DNA of 64,000 nt from Roseomonas sp. KE0001 (GTDB lineage: Bacteria > Pseudomonadota > Alphaproteobacteria > Acetobacterales > Acetobacteraceae). The notes beneath the pieces are model-generated. The model did not search any database. It was not told the DNA's origin and saw only the letters and a program-made list of their open reading frames with translations. Below are positions 1 through 9,411 of this stretch, piece by piece (within the stretch, counting starts at the first letter, position 1; each line of letters begins with the position of its first letter). The DNA lies in the NCBI RefSeq assembly GCF_016107285.1, contig NZ_RCVQ01000006.1, positions 186,001-250,000 on the forward strand, given 5' to 3'. Both the position numbers and the translations under genes were made by a program.

Positions 1-1
1 C

Positions 2-715
2 CGCCCGGCGGACTGGGTGGCGATCCAGGAGATCTGCCGCGAGGAAGGGCTGTTCGCCCTCGACGACGCGGCCCAGGCCTTCGGCGCAGCGCTGGACGGG
101 AAGCGCCTGGGCCGCTGGGGCGACGCGGCGGCGCTCAGCTTCTATCCGACCAAGACGCTCGGCTGCTACGGCGATGGCGGCGCCATCCTGACCGACAGCG
201 CCGAGCGCGCCGAGCTCTACCGCTCGCTCCGCACCCATGGCGAGGGCCGGACGCGCTACGAGGTGGAGCGCACCGGCATGAACGGCCGGCTGGACACGCT
301 CCAGGCCGCCATCCTGCTCTGCAAGCTGCCGCTGCTGGAAGACGAGCTGGCCGCCCGCGCGCGGATCGCGGCGCAGTACGGCGCCCGGCTGGCCGGCCAT
401 GTCGCGGTGCCGGGCGAGCAGGCGGGCGCCACCAGCGCCTGGGGACTCTACTCGATCCTGCTGCCGGACGCGGCGGCGCGGGCGCGGGTGCAGAAGGCGA
501 TGCAGGACCGCGGCGTGCCGTCGGCCATCTACTACCCGAAGCCGCTGCACCGGCAGCCCGCCTATGCCCGCGCCCATGCCGAGGGGCTGCGCCAGGCGCC
601 GCCCCTGCCGGTGAGCGAGGCGCTGTGCGAGCGCATCCTCTCCCTGCCGATGCATCCCTATCTGGACGAGGGGCAGGTGGAGCGCGTGGCCGCGGCGGTG
701 ATCGCGGGGCTCTGA
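2..715 (+). CDS. DegT/DnrJ/EryC1/StrS aminotransferase, 3' part
   Basis: The gene is cut by the left window edge; about 237 C-terminal codons remain. The family are fold-type I PLP aminotransferases that aminate keto-sugar nucleotides for surface polysaccharide or secondary-metabolite sugars. The PLP lysine is visible in SFYPTK (codon at 152-154), preceded by LDDAAQAFGA, whose Asp-Ala-Ala-Gln-Ala stretch contacts PLP, and followed by GDGG and the YEVERTGMNGRLD substrate-site segment. The C-terminal small domain with YYPKPLH is intact to the TGA at 713-715. Its sugar substrate cannot be judged because the upstream genes are outside the window. Confidence 0.93.
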   Translation, partial: RPADWVAIQEICREEGLFALDDAAQAFGAALDGKRLGRWGDAAALSFYPTKTLGCYGDGGAILTDSAERAELYRSLRTHGEGRTRYEVERTGMNGRLDTLQAAILLCKLPLLEDELAARARIAAQYGARLAGHVAVPGEQAGATSAWGLYSILLPDAAARARVQKAMQDRGVPSAIYYPKPLHRQPAYARAHAEGLRQAPPLPVSEALCERILSLPMHPYLDEGQVERVAAAVIAGL

Positions 716-770
716 CGCCGCGCGGGGCGGGGCCGCCCTCACCGGCGGCTTCCCCCCTCCGCCGGACGGA

Positions 771-1625
771 TCAGTCCGCCTGGGCCGCCTGACCCATGCG
801 GTAGGGATGCGCCGGGTAGCTGCCGAGGACGCGCAGCTCGCGCGAGAAGAAGGCCAGCTCCTCCAGGGCGCGCTTCAGGGGGGGGTGGTCCGGGTGGCCA
901 TCCACGTCGCAGAGGAACTGCGTGGCGGTGAAATGGCCGTCGAGCATGTAGCTTTCGAGCTTGGTCATGTTCACGCCGTTGGTGGCGAAGCCGCCCAGCG
1001 CCTTGTACAGCGCCGCCGGGATGTTGCGGACGCGGAAGACGAAGGTGGTGACGGTGTTCATCGCCTCCACCGCCGGCATCCGCGGCGCGCGCGCCATGAC
1101 ATAGAAGCGCGTGGTGTTGTGCGCCTCGTCCTCGACATTGTGCAGCAGGATCTCGAGGCCATAGGTCTCGGCCGCCAGCGAGGAGGCGATGGCGGCGTCC
1201 TCCAGGCTGGGCCGCTCGGCCAGCAGCTTGGCGGCGCCGGCCGTGTCGGCCTCGATCACCGGCTCCAGCCCGCGCTCGCGCAGCAGCTTGAGCACCTGGC
1301 CGAGCGCCACCGGATGGCTGTGGGCGCGCTTCAGCCCGGCGAGCGTCGCGCCCTTGTGCGCCAGCAGGCAGTGCTCGACGCGCTGGTAGTGCTCGCCCAC
1401 GGTGAAAAGGCCCGAATCGGGCAACAGGCGGTGGATGTCCGGCACCCGGCCGGCCAGCGAGTTCTCGCAAGGAAGCATGGCGAGGTCGGCCCGCGCCTCC
1501 CGCACCGCCTCCATCGCCGCCTCGAAGCTGGGGCAGGGCAGGGTGGTCCAGCCGGGATAGGCGCTGCGGCAGGCCAGGTCGGAATAGGCTCCAGGGACAC
1601 CCTGGAAGGCGATCACACCGCTCAC
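771..1625 (-). CDS. pheA: prephenate dehydratase
   Basis: Converts prephenate to phenylpyruvate in phenylalanine synthesis. The 284-residue protein has the normal length of a monofunctional PDT without a chorismate mutase domain. Seen: an N-terminal GVPGAYS motif, catalytic-domain NTTRFYVMAR (about 170-179, with the catalytic Thr-Arg-Phe), and a C-terminal ACT regulatory domain from about 190 with GVNMTKLESY in place of the GALV/ESRP allosteric motifs, the usual alphaproteobacterial form. The start is GTG with GGAGAA six bases upstream. It is divergent from the cytochrome c gene. Phenylalanine feedback is expected from the ACT domain. Confidence 0.96.
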   Translation of the reverse strand: MSGVIAFQGVPGAYSDLACRSAYPGWTTLPCPSFEAAMEAVREARADLAMLPCENSLAGRVPDIHRLLPDSGLFTVGEHYQRVEHCLLAHKGATLAGLKRAHSHPVALGQVLKLLRERGLEPVIEADTAGAAKLLAERPSLEDAAIASSLAAETYGLEILLHNVEDEAHNTTRFYVMARAPRMPAVEAMNTVTTFVFRVRNIPAALYKALGGFATNGVNMTKLESYMLDGHFTATQFLCDVDGHPDHPPLKRALEELAFFSRELRVLGSYPAHPYRMGQAAQAD

Positions 1626-1822
1626 GCTTGATTCTCCGGCCCGGGCAGAAGGGGGAAGGTCCGCGCCGGGGCTTGTCGCTCGGAATGGGGCGACGGGTTG
1701 AAGCGCCGCCGTTGTCCCACTATGGTCCGGACGCTTCTAGTCGAGGCCAAGGCCGTGCGCAAACAGCGGCCGGGTCCGATGCGGGGTCCCCTGCACTTCG
1801 TCTGAGAAATGGATCTGGCAGA

Positions 1823-2356
1823 ATGAGCTTGGAGGTCAACAAGGCGTTCGCCGCCGTCCTCACCGCCGGGATCGCCTTCATGGTGGCCGGGTTCATCGGT
1901 CAGCAGGTCGTGCATCCGAAGCGGCTTGAGAAGACGGCGATCGCCATCGACGTGCCCGAGACCTCCGGCGCCCCGGCCGCCGCGGAACCGCAGATCGACC
2001 CGATCGCGCCGCTGCTGGCCAATGCCAATGTCGACAACGGCCGCCAGATCGCCGCCCGCCTCTGCGCCGCCTGCCACACCTTCGAGGAGGGCGGCGCCAA
2101 CAAGGTCGGCCCCAACCTCTACGGCGTGGTCGGCAACCACCATGCGCATCTCGACAGCTTCAACTATTCCCCGGCGATGAAGGGCCTGGCCGACAAGCCC
2201 TGGGACTACGAGGCGCTGAACCACTTCCTGGCCAGCCCGGCCCGCACCATCCGCGGCACCCGCATGGCCTTCGCCGGGCTGCGCAGCACCGAGCAGCGGG
2301 CCGATGTCATCGCCTATCTGCGGACCCTGGCGGCCTCGCCGCAGCCGCTGCCGTGA
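1823..2356 (+). CDS. membrane-anchored cytochrome c (CycM/c552-like)
   Basis: A 177-residue c-type cytochrome with an uncleaved N-terminal anchor (about residues 8-29), a flexible Pro/Ala-rich linker and a class I haem domain. CAACH at 81-85 binds haem covalently and His85 is an axial ligand; Met148 in GTRMAFAG is the likely second ligand. This matches the alphaproteobacterial CycM family, which passes electrons in the periplasm between the bc1 complex and terminal oxidases. The ATG at 1823 places the anchor correctly; the open frame extends further upstream but without a signal. The stop overlaps the GTG of hisN (GTGA), so the two are translationally coupled. Confidence 0.9.
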   Translation: MSLEVNKAFAAVLTAGIAFMVAGFIGQQVVHPKRLEKTAIAIDVPETSGAPAAAEPQIDPIAPLLANANVDNGRQIAARLCAACHTFEEGGANKVGPNLYGVVGNHHAHLDSFNYSPAMKGLADKPWDYEALNHFLASPARTIRGTRMAFAGLRSTEQRADVIAYLRTLAASPQPLP

Positions 2357-3144
2357 CACCGGACCTCATCGCGGCCGCCGAGGCGGCCGCCGGGGCGGCG
2401 GGGGCGGTCATCCGCCCCCTTTTCCGTTCCGGCCTGCTGGTCGAGGCCAAGGGCGACGCCAGCCCCGTGACGGAGGCCGACAAGGCGGCGGAGCGGGCCA
2501 TCCGGGCGCTGCTGGCCGAGCGCTTCCCGCAGCACGGCGTGATCGGCGAGGAATACGGCGCCGAGCGCGCCGGCGCCGAGTATGTCTGGGTGGTCGACCC
2601 GATCGACGGCACACGCGCCTTCGTCACCGGCCGGCCGCTCTTCGGCAGCCTGATCGGCCTGCTGCACCGGGGGCGCCCCGTCCTCGGGCTGATCGACCAG
2701 CCGGCGACCGGCGAGCGCTGGCTGGGCATGGCCGGGGCGCCGCTGCGCTTCACCGGCCCGATGGGCGGCACGCCCGGCACCCGGCCCTGTTCCCGCCTGG
2801 CCGAGGCGGAGCTGTCCTGCACCAGCCATGAGATGTTCACCGCGGCAGAGGCGCCCCGCTTCGCCCGCCTCCGAGCGGCGGCGCGCCGCGTGACCTGGGG
2901 CGGCGATTGCTACGCCTATGGCCTGCTGGCGCTCGGCCTGGTCGACCTCGTCGTGGAATCCGACCTCCGGCCCTGGGACTGGGCGGCGCTGGTGCCGGTG
3001 GTCGAGGCGGCCGGCGGCCGCATGACCGACTGGCAGGGGCGGCCGCTGCAGCTCGGCGCCGGGGAGCAGGCCGGCCCGCAACAGGTGCTGGCGGTGGGCG
3101 ACGCCGCCCTGCTGCCGGAGGCGACAGGGCTGCTGGCCGGCTGA
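2353..3144 (+). CDS. hisN: histidinol-phosphatase, inositol monophosphatase family
   Basis: A 263-residue Mg2+-dependent phosphatase of the IMPase fold. Metal ligands are visible: GEE at 65-67, DPIDGT at 82-87 and WDWAA near 208-212 with Asp209. The family member in alphaproteobacteria usually performs the histidinol-phosphate step of histidine synthesis (HisN); inositol- or other monophosphatase activity cannot be excluded from sequence. The start is GTG at 2353, overlapping the stop of the cytochrome gene by four bases, which indicates coupled translation. There is no adjacent his gene in the window. Confidence 0.85.
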   Translation: MTPDLIAAAEAAAGAAGAVIRPLFRSGLLVEAKGDASPVTEADKAAERAIRALLAERFPQHGVIGEEYGAERAGAEYVWVVDPIDGTRAFVTGRPLFGSLIGLLHRGRPVLGLIDQPATGERWLGMAGAPLRFTGPMGGTPGTRPCSRLAEAELSCTSHEMFTAAEAPRFARLRAAARRVTWGGDCYAYGLLALGLVDLVVESDLRPWDWAALVPVVEAAGGRMTDWQGRPLQLGAGEQAGPQQVLAVGDAALLPEATGLLAG

Positions 3145-3235
3145 GGCGGCGGCGCGCCCCTCGCCCGCGTTTCAAAAAGCAAGCCGGGCGACGCCGCGGT
3201 TGTCCTGCGGGGGAGGAACCCTCATCCTAGGGGTC

Positions 3236-5110
3236 ATGCGCCGACGTCCCCTGTTCGCTTCCGGCCTCGCCCTCGCCCTGGGCCCTGTCCTGCCTCGCGC
3301 GCGGGCGCAGCAGGCTCCCGCCGCTCCGCCGCCGGCGGAGGCGCCGCCCGGGCCCCGCCGCACCCATGCCCTGTCGCTGCTGGGCGAGCCGGCCCTGCCG
3401 GAGAACTTCCCCCACTGGCCCTGGGTGAACCCGGCGGCGCCCCGGGGCGGGGCCATGGTGCGCCATGCCATCGGCAGCTTCGATTCCTTCAATCCCTTCA
3501 TCCTGCGCGGCACGCCGGCCGCCGCCGTCGCGGCGATCTACGACACGCTGATGACGCCGAGCTTCGATGAGGCCAGCACAGAATATCCGCTGCTGGCCAA
3601 ACTCGTGGAGGTCCCGCGCGACGGGCGCGGCGTCGCCTTCGAGCTGGACGAGCGGGCCCGCTGGCACGACGGCCGGCCGGTCACCGCGGCCGACGTGGTC
3701 TGGAGCTTCGACACGCTGCGCCGGCATGGGCGGCCCAATTTCAGCGGCTACTACGGCGATGTCGCGGAGGCCGTGGCGGAGGGGGAGCGCCGCATCGTCT
3801 TCCGCTTCAGCACGGCCGACAACCGGGAACTGCCGCAGATCCTCGGCCAGCTTCCGGTGCTTCCCCGGCACTGGTGGGAGGGCAAGGACTTCGCTCAGCC
3901 CGGCCTGGAGATCCCGCTCGGCTCGGGCCCCTACCGGATCGAGGCCTTCGAGCCGGGCCGCAGCGTCACCCTGCGCCGCGTCGCCGACTACTGGGGCCGC
4001 GACCTGCCGGTGCGCCGGGGCACCAACAACATCGAGACGCTGCGCTTCGACTACTACCGCGACAGCACCGTGGCGCTGGAGGCCTTCAAGGCCGGGCAGG
4101 TCGATTTCCGGCTGGAGAACGTCGCCAAGGACTGGGCCACCGCCTACGACTTCCCCGCCGTGCGCCAGGGGCTGGTGAAGCGCGAGGAGATCCCGCACGA
4201 GCTGCCGACCGGCATGCAGGGCTTCGCGATGAACATCCGGCGCCCGCTCTTCCAGGACCGCCGCGTGCGCCAGGCGCTGGGGCTGGTCTTCGACTTCGAG
4301 TGGATGAACGCCAACCTGTTCTACGGCAGCTACACGCGCACCACCTCGTACTTCTCCAATTCCGAGCTGGCCTCGCGCGGCCTGCCCTCCGAGGGCGAGC
4401 TGATGGTGCTCTCCGCCTTCCGCGGGCGTCTGCCGGAGGAGATCTTCACCACCGAGTTCCGCGTGCCGTCCTCGGATGGCAGCAATGCCAGCCGCGAGAA
4501 CGCCCGCCAGGCGCTGGCCCTGTTGCGGGAGGCGGGCTGGGGCGTGAAGGATCGCCGGCTGGTCAACGAGAAGGGCGAGCCCTTCAGCTTCGAGATCCTG
4601 CTCGACGGACCGACCTTCGAGCGCATGGCCCTGCCCTATATCCAGGCGTTGCAGCGCCTCGGCATCGAGGCGCGGGCGCGCACCGTCGATCCCGCCCAGT
4701 ATCAGGTGCGGATGGACAATTTCGACTATGACATGACGGTCGAGCTGTTCGGTCAGAGCCTGTCTCCCGGCAACGAGCAGCGCGACTACTGGTCCTCCGC
4801 CAAGGCCAAGGAGCCGGGCAGCCGCAACACCATCGGGATCGCCGATCCGGTGGTGGACGCGCTGATCGAGCTGGTCATCAGCGCGCCGGACCGCCAGGCG
4901 CTGATCGACCGCACCCGCGCGCTGGACCGCGTGCTGCTCTGGGGGTTCTATGTCGTGCCGCACTGGCACAGCCGCAGCTTCCGCATCGCCTGGTGGGACA
5001 AGTTCGGCCGGCCGGAGCGCAACCCGCGCTACAACTTCGACCTGTCGGCCTGGTGGGTGGACGCGGCGCGCGACCGTGCCCTGCCGGCGGACCGCAGGGC
5101 GGTGCCCTGA
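3236..5110 (+). CDS. yejA: peptide ABC transporter periplasmic binding protein (YejA-like)
   Basis: A 624-residue family 5 solute-binding protein (SBP_bac_5). The ATG at 3236 gives a twin-Arg-like export signal (RRRPLF, then a hydrophobic run, cleavage after ARA-Q). The upstream TTG at 3200 would bury that signal. The mature N terminus contains HWPWVNPAAPRGG, close to the segment typical of YejA. The yejBEF genes follow in the same direction, so it is the substrate receptor of a YejABEF importer, a family linked to microcin C uptake, antimicrobial-peptide resistance and, in some alphaproteobacteria, peptidoglycan-peptide recycling. Which substrate applies here is not determinable. Confidence 0.9.
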   Translation: MRRRPLFASGLALALGPVLPRARAQQAPAAPPPAEAPPGPRRTHALSLLGEPALPENFPHWPWVNPAAPRGGAMVRHAIGSFDSFNPFILRGTPAAAVAAIYDTLMTPSFDEASTEYPLLAKLVEVPRDGRGVAFELDERARWHDGRPVTAADVVWSFDTLRRHGRPNFSGYYGDVAEAVAEGERRIVFRFSTADNRELPQILGQLPVLPRHWWEGKDFAQPGLEIPLGSGPYRIEAFEPGRSVTLRRVADYWGRDLPVRRGTNNIETLRFDYYRDSTVALEAFKAGQVDFRLENVAKDWATAYDFPAVRQGLVKREEIPHELPTGMQGFAMNIRRPLFQDRRVRQALGLVFDFEWMNANLFYGSYTRTTSYFSNSELASRGLPSEGELMVLSAFRGRLPEEIFTTEFRVPSSDGSNASRENARQALALLREAGWGVKDRRLVNEKGEPFSFEILLDGPTFERMALPYIQALQRLGIEARARTVDPAQYQVRMDNFDYDMTVELFGQSLSPGNEQRDYWSSAKAKEPGSRNTIGIADPVVDALIELVISAPDRQALIDRTRALDRVLLWGFYVVPHWHSRSFRIAWWDKFGRPERNPRYNFDLSAWWVDAARDRALPADRRAVP

Positions 5111-5188
5111 CCCGTGCCGCGCGGTCCGGGGATGGCCCCGCCTCCCGCCGCCGGTCTTCCTGCCATTGGTCTTCCTGAAGGATAGCGC

Positions 5189-6301
5189 ATGGGCGCCTAC
5201 CTCCTGCGGCGTCTCCTCCTGCTGGTGCCGACGCTCTTCGGCATCATCCTGATCAATTTCGCCGTGGTGCAGTTCGCGCCCGGCGGGCCGGTGGAGCAGA
5301 TGCTGGCCGAGCTGCGCGGGCAGGGTGGCAGCGGCATCGGGCGCCTCTCGGGCGAGGGGCAGGGTGAGCTGCGGATGCCCCAGGGGATGCCCCAGGGGGG
5401 CGGAGGGGGCGGGCCTGTCGGCCAGTATCGCGGCGCGCAGGGCATGGACCCGGCGCTGGTGGCGCGGATCGAGACCATGTTCGGCTTCGACAAGCCGGCG
5501 CATGAGCGCTTCCTCGACATGGTCGGCGGCTATCTGCGCTTCGATTTCGGCCGCAGCCTGTTCCAGGGCCGGCCGGTGATCGACATCCTGCTGGAGAAGC
5601 TGCCGGTCTCGATCAGCCTCGGCCTGTGGTCGACGCTGATCATCTACCTCGTCTCCATCCCGCTCGGCATCCGCAAGGCGGTGCGCGACGGCACCGCCTT
5701 CGATGCCTGGACCTCGGGCGTGGTGCTGGTCGGCTACGCGATCCCCGGCTTCCTCTTCGCCATCCTGCTGGCGGTGCTCTTCGCCGGCGGCTCCTTCGTG
5801 CAATGGTTCCCGTTGCGCGGCCTCGCCTCGTCCGGCAGCGCCGAATGGCCCTTCTGGCAGCGCGCGCTGGACTATGCCTGGCACATGGCGCTGCCGACCC
5901 TCTCGCTGGTGGTGGGCGGCTTCGCCGGGCTGGTGATGCTGACCAAGAACAGCTTCCTCGACGAGATCGGCAAGCAATACGTGCTGACGGCGCGGGCCAA
6001 GGGGGCGGATGAGCGGCGGGTGCTCTACGGCCATGTCTTCCGCAACGCCATGCTGCTGATCATCGCCGGCTTCCCGGCCGCCTTCATCGGCATCCTCTTC
6101 ACCGGGGCGCTGCTGGTCGAGATCGTCTTCTCGCTGGACGGGCTCGGCCTGCTCGGCTTCGAGGCAGCGATCCGCCGCGACTATCCGATCATGTTCGGCA
6201 CGCTCTACCTCTTCACCCTGCTCGGACTGCTCATGCAGCTCATCGGCGACATCGCCTATACCCTGATCGATCCCCGCATCGACTTCGAGGCCCGCCGCTG
6301 A
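5189..6301 (+). CDS. yejB: peptide ABC transporter permease YejB
   Basis: A 370-residue inner-membrane permease of the binding-protein-dependent class, with an N-terminal membrane segment (about 9-30), a long periplasmic loop and five further segments. The EAA-type contact loop is visible as [26 protein letters not shown]. The periplasmic loop carries a low-complexity insert with MPQG twice and a Gly run, encoded by an exact 12-bp tandem repeat at 5375-5398. GAAGGA lies just upstream of the ATG. The TGA overlaps the yejE ATG by one base (TGATG). Confidence 0.94.
   Translation: MGAYLLRRLLLLVPTLFGIILINFAVVQFAPGGPVEQMLAELRGQGGSGIGRLSGEGQGELRMPQGMPQGGGGGGPVGQYRGAQGMDPALVARIETMFGFDKPAHERFLDMVGGYLRFDFGRSLFQGRPVIDILLEKLPVSISLGLWSTLIIYLVSIPLGIRKAVRDGTAFDAWTSGVVLVGYAIPGFLFAILLAVLFAGGSFVQWFPLRGLASSGSAEWPFWQRALDYAWHMALPTLSLVVGGFAGLVMLTKNSFLDEIGKQYVLTARAKGADERRVLYGHVFRNAMLLIIAGFPAAFIGILFTGALLVEIVFSLDGLGLLGFEAAIRRDYPIMFGTLYLFTLLGLLMQLIGDIAYTLIDPRIDFEARR
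5375..5398. repeat. 12-bp tandem repeat in yejB, two copies
   Basis: ATGCCCCAGGGG twice exactly, encoding MPQG-MPQG in the periplasmic loop of YejB, followed by a Gly run. Confidence 0.9.
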
Positions 6302-7341
6302 TGACGCTGCGCCCGATCACGCGCCGGCGGCTGGCCAATTTCCGCGCCAACCGGCGCGGCTGGTGGTCGCTCTGGATCTTCCTCGCCCTCTTTCTCGTCA
6401 CGCTCTGCGCCGAGCTGGTCGCCAATGACCGGCCCCTGCTGGCCCGTGTCGGGGACCGCTGGTTCTTCCCCGTCGCCGTCGAGTACGCCGAGAGCGACAT
6501 CATCCCCGACGGTTTCCCCACCGCCGCCGTCTGGCGCGACCCGGTGCTGCGGCAGGAGGTGGCCGAGCGCGGCGGCTGGATGCTCTGGCCCCCCTTGCCC
6601 TACCGCCACGACACCATCATCCGCGATCTCGGCCGGCCCGCGCCCTCGCCCCCCTCCTGGCGCAATCCGCTGGGCACCGACGACCAGGCGCGCGACGTGC
6701 TGGCGCGGGTGATCTACGGCTTCCGCACCTCGGTGCTCTTCGGCTTCACGCTGACGATCCTGAGCGCCGTCATCGGCATCGCGGCCGGGGCGGTGCAGGG
6801 CTATTACGGCGGCTGGGTGGATCTCGGCTTCCAGCGCTTCATCGAGATCTGGTCGGGCATGCCGCAACTCTTCCTGCTGATCATCCTCTCTAGCGTCATC
6901 GCGCCGGGCTTCTGGGTGCTGCTGTTCTTCCTGCTGCTCTTCTCCTGGATGGCGCTGACCGGCGTGGTGCGCGCCGAGTTCCTGCGCGGCCGCAATCTCG
7001 ACTATGTGCGCGCGGCCAAGGCGCTCGGCGTCGCCGACACCCGACTGATGATCCGCCACATCCTGCCCAATGCCATGGTGGCCACGCTGACCTTCCTGCC
7101 CTTCCTGCTCTCCGGCTCGGTCACCATCCTGGCCAGCCTGGACTTCCTCGGCTTCGGCCTGCCGCCGGGCTCTCCCTCGCTCGGCGAGCTGGTGACGCAG
7201 GGCAAGAACAACCTGCAGGCGCCCTGGCTCGGCATGACGGCCTTCGCCGTGCTGGGCGGGGTGCTGACCCTGCTGATCTTCGTGGGCGAGGCGGTGCGCG
7301 ACGCCTTCGATCCGCGCAAGCTTCCGGGCGGCGGGCGGTGA
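6301..7341 (+). CDS. yejE: peptide ABC transporter permease YejE
   Basis: A 346-residue partner permease. One N-terminal membrane helix (about 20-41) is followed by a periplasmic stretch and a five-helix transport domain; the coupling loop reads RNLDYVRAAKALGVADTRLMIRHILPNA. The N-terminal RRRLANFRANRRGWWSLWIF and the DRPLL segment are typical of YejE/OppC-like proteins. Translation is coupled to yejB by a one-base overlap and to yejF by a GTGA overlap, so the three inner-membrane components are made together. Confidence 0.94.
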   Translation: MTLRPITRRRLANFRANRRGWWSLWIFLALFLVTLCAELVANDRPLLARVGDRWFFPVAVEYAESDIIPDGFPTAAVWRDPVLRQEVAERGGWMLWPPLPYRHDTIIRDLGRPAPSPPSWRNPLGTDDQARDVLARVIYGFRTSVLFGFTLTILSAVIGIAAGAVQGYYGGWVDLGFQRFIEIWSGMPQLFLLIILSSVIAPGFWVLLFFLLLFSWMALTGVVRAEFLRGRNLDYVRAAKALGVADTRLMIRHILPNAMVATLTFLPFLLSGSVTILASLDFLGFGLPPGSPSLGELVTQGKNNLQAPWLGMTAFAVLGGVLTLLIFVGEAVRDAFDPRKLPGGGR

Positions 7342-8966
7342 GGGCGGCGGGCGTGGACGACATCCTGCGCGTCGAGGATCTTTCCGTCGCCTTTCGCGGC
7401 CAGACCGTGGTCCAGGAGGTCTCCTTCGCCGTGAAGCCGGGGGAGACGGTTGCCCTGGTCGGCGAATCCGGCAGCGGCAAGAGCGTCACCGCGCTGTCCT
7501 GCCTGAGGCTGCTGCCGGCCGCCGGCGCCAATCCGCGCGGTCGCGTCCTGCTGGACGGCACCGACGTGCTGCGGGCCGGCCCGGCCGAGCTACGGCGGCT
7601 GCGCGGCGGCGTGGCCGGCATGGTCTTCCAGGAGCCGATGACCAGCCTCAACCCGCTGCACAGCATCGGCCGGCAGGTGGCCGAGGCGGTGCGGCTGCAT
7701 CAGCCGCTGCGGGGCGCCGCGCTGCGCGAGCGGGTGATCGCCCTGTTGCGGCGCGCCGGCCTGCCCAATGCCGCCGAGCGGCTGGACGCCTTCCCGCACC
7801 AGCTCTCGGGCGGGCAGCGGCAGCGGGTGATGATCGCCGCCGCCCTGGCCAACGACCCGAAGCTGCTGATCGCCGATGAGCCGACCACGGCGCTCGACGT
7901 CACCATCCAGGCGCAGATCCTCGATCTGCTGGACGAGCTGAAGCGGCGCCTCGGCATGGCGATGCTGCTGATCACGCACGATCTCTCCATCGTCCGCGCC
8001 CATGCCGATGCGGTGGTGGTGATGCGCCATGGCCGCGTGGTGGAGCAGGGCAGGGCGGCCGAGGTGCTGGCGGCGCCGCGCGCCGACTACACGCGGATGC
8101 TGCTGGCCACCGAGCCGCGGGGGGCGCCGGCGCCGGTGCCGCCCGATGCGCCCGTCCTGCTCGAGGCCGAGGCGGTGCGGGTGCGCTTCCCGATCCGCCG
8201 CGGCCTGCTGCGCCGCCAGGTCGGCGAGGTGCGCGCGGTGGACGGCGTCTCGCTGGCGCTGCGGGAGGGCGAGACGCTCGGCCTGGTGGGGGAGAGCGGC
8301 AGCGGCAAGACGACGCTCGGCTTCGCGTTGCTGCAGCTCGAATCCAGCGAGGGCGCCATCCGCTTCGAGGGGACGCCGATCCAGGGCCTGTCGCGCGCCG
8401 CGCTGCGGCCGCTGCGGGCGCGGATGCAGATCGTCTTCCAGGACCCCTACGGCTCGCTCTCGCCGCGCATGAGCATCGCCGAGATCGTCGGCGAGGGCCT
8501 GGCGGTGCACGAGCCCTCGCTCTCCGCCGCCGCGCGGCAGGCGCGCGTGCTGGCGGCGCTGGAGGAGGTCGGGCTCGATCCCGCCACGGCGCAGCGCTAT
8601 CCGCACGAGTTCAGCGGCGGGCAGCGGCAGCGCGTCGCCATCGCCCGCGCCCTGGTGCTGCAGCCGCGCCTGCTGGTGCTGGACGAGCCGACCAGCGCGC
8701 TCGACGTGTCGGTGCAGGCGCAGGTGGTGGAGCTGCTGCGCGGCCTGCAGGCCAGGCATCGCCTGGCCTATCTCTTCATCAGCCACGACCTGCGCGTGGT
8801 GCGCGCCATGGCGCACCGGATCATGGTGCTGAAGGGGGGCCAGGTGGTGGAGACGGGCGAGGCGGAGGAGGTGATGCGCGCGCCCCGGGCGGAGTATACG
8901 AGGGCCCTGATGCGCGCCGCCTTCCCGGAGGGCGCGGCAGCTCGGGAGGTCTCGGCCAGCGAATGA
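7338..8966 (+). CDS. yejF: peptide ABC transporter double ATPase YejF
   Basis: A 542-residue protein with two fused ABC ATPase domains that powers the YejBE permease. First domain: Walker A GESGSGKS at 42-49, LSGGQ at 156-160, Walker B ending in DEPTT at 180-184. Second domain: Walker A at 318-326, FSGGQ, then LDEPTSALD. Both sites look catalytically complete. A short oligopeptide-transporter extension sits between the domains. The GTG start overlaps the yejE stop. It is the last transporter gene; a small unknown gene follows after 13 bases. Confidence 0.95.
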   Translation: MRAAGVDDILRVEDLSVAFRGQTVVQEVSFAVKPGETVALVGESGSGKSVTALSCLRLLPAAGANPRGRVLLDGTDVLRAGPAELRRLRGGVAGMVFQEPMTSLNPLHSIGRQVAEAVRLHQPLRGAALRERVIALLRRAGLPNAAERLDAFPHQLSGGQRQRVMIAAALANDPKLLIADEPTTALDVTIQAQILDLLDELKRRLGMAMLLITHDLSIVRAHADAVVVMRHGRVVEQGRAAEVLAAPRADYTRMLLATEPRGAPAPVPPDAPVLLEAEAVRVRFPIRRGLLRRQVGEVRAVDGVSLALREGETLGLVGESGSGKTTLGFALLQLESSEGAIRFEGTPIQGLSRAALRPLRARMQIVFQDPYGSLSPRMSIAEIVGEGLAVHEPSLSAAARQARVLAALEEVGLDPATAQRYPHEFSGGQRQRVAIARALVLQPRLLVLDEPTSALDVSVQAQVVELLRGLQARHRLAYLFISHDLRVVRAMAHRIMVLKGGQVVETGEAEEVMRAPRAEYTRALMRAAFPEGAAAREVSASE

Positions 8967-8979
8967 ACGAAACAGGCGA

Positions 8980-9402
8980 ATGAACGAACTAGAGGTGTTG
9001 CGGGAGCAGATCCGGGAGGACCGGGTCCAGCTCGGCATCCATATCCGCAAGATGAATTCCCCCGGCTCCCCCGTCTATCGCTACGGCGAGAACCTGGTCT
9101 GGCCGGTCGGCCTGCTGGTGGTGGCGATCATCGGCATGAAGCTGGTGAACGTCCATGTCGGCATGCTGCTGCTGGTGGCCGGCATGGGGTGGTGGCTGTG
9201 GAAGGTGCAGCCCCGGGTGAAGGCCGGCGTCTTCGAGCGGTCGGCCGCCCTGGCGCTGTCGGATGAGCGGCTGTTCGACGGGCTCTGGGCCAAGGGCGTG
9301 CTGACGCTCTATGCCAAGGCGCCGGACGGCACGCCGCGCGCGGCGGCGCGCAAGGATGACTGGCGGGCCTTCGTGCGCGCCATGGAAGCCCTGCGGGGCT
9401 GA
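8980..9402 (+). CDS. unknown small membrane protein
   Basis: Not recognised. The 140-residue product has an acidic N terminus (about 1-25), a hydrophobic hairpin from about 44 to 78 (two helices with Gly-Met-Lys between them), and a soluble C-terminal domain of about 60 residues ending in WRAFVRAMEALRG. It begins 13 bases after yejF in the same direction and may be cotranscribed, but nothing ties it to transport. The reading frame has the same strong third-position GC as its neighbours, which supports a real gene. Confidence 0.7.
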   Translation: MNELEVLREQIREDRVQLGIHIRKMNSPGSPVYRYGENLVWPVGLLVVAIIGMKLVNVHVGMLLLVAGMGWWLWKVQPRVKAGVFERSAALALSDERLFDGLWAKGVLTLYAKAPDGTPRAAARKDDWRAFVRAMEALRG

Positions 9403-9411
9403 AAGCTGCTC

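Noticed and set aside
3227-6034. 935-codon open frame on the minus strand opposite yejA/yejB
   Set aside because: Arg/His/Gln/Gly-rich translation without domains, lying fully opposite clear genes; a typical shadow frame of very GC-rich coding DNA.
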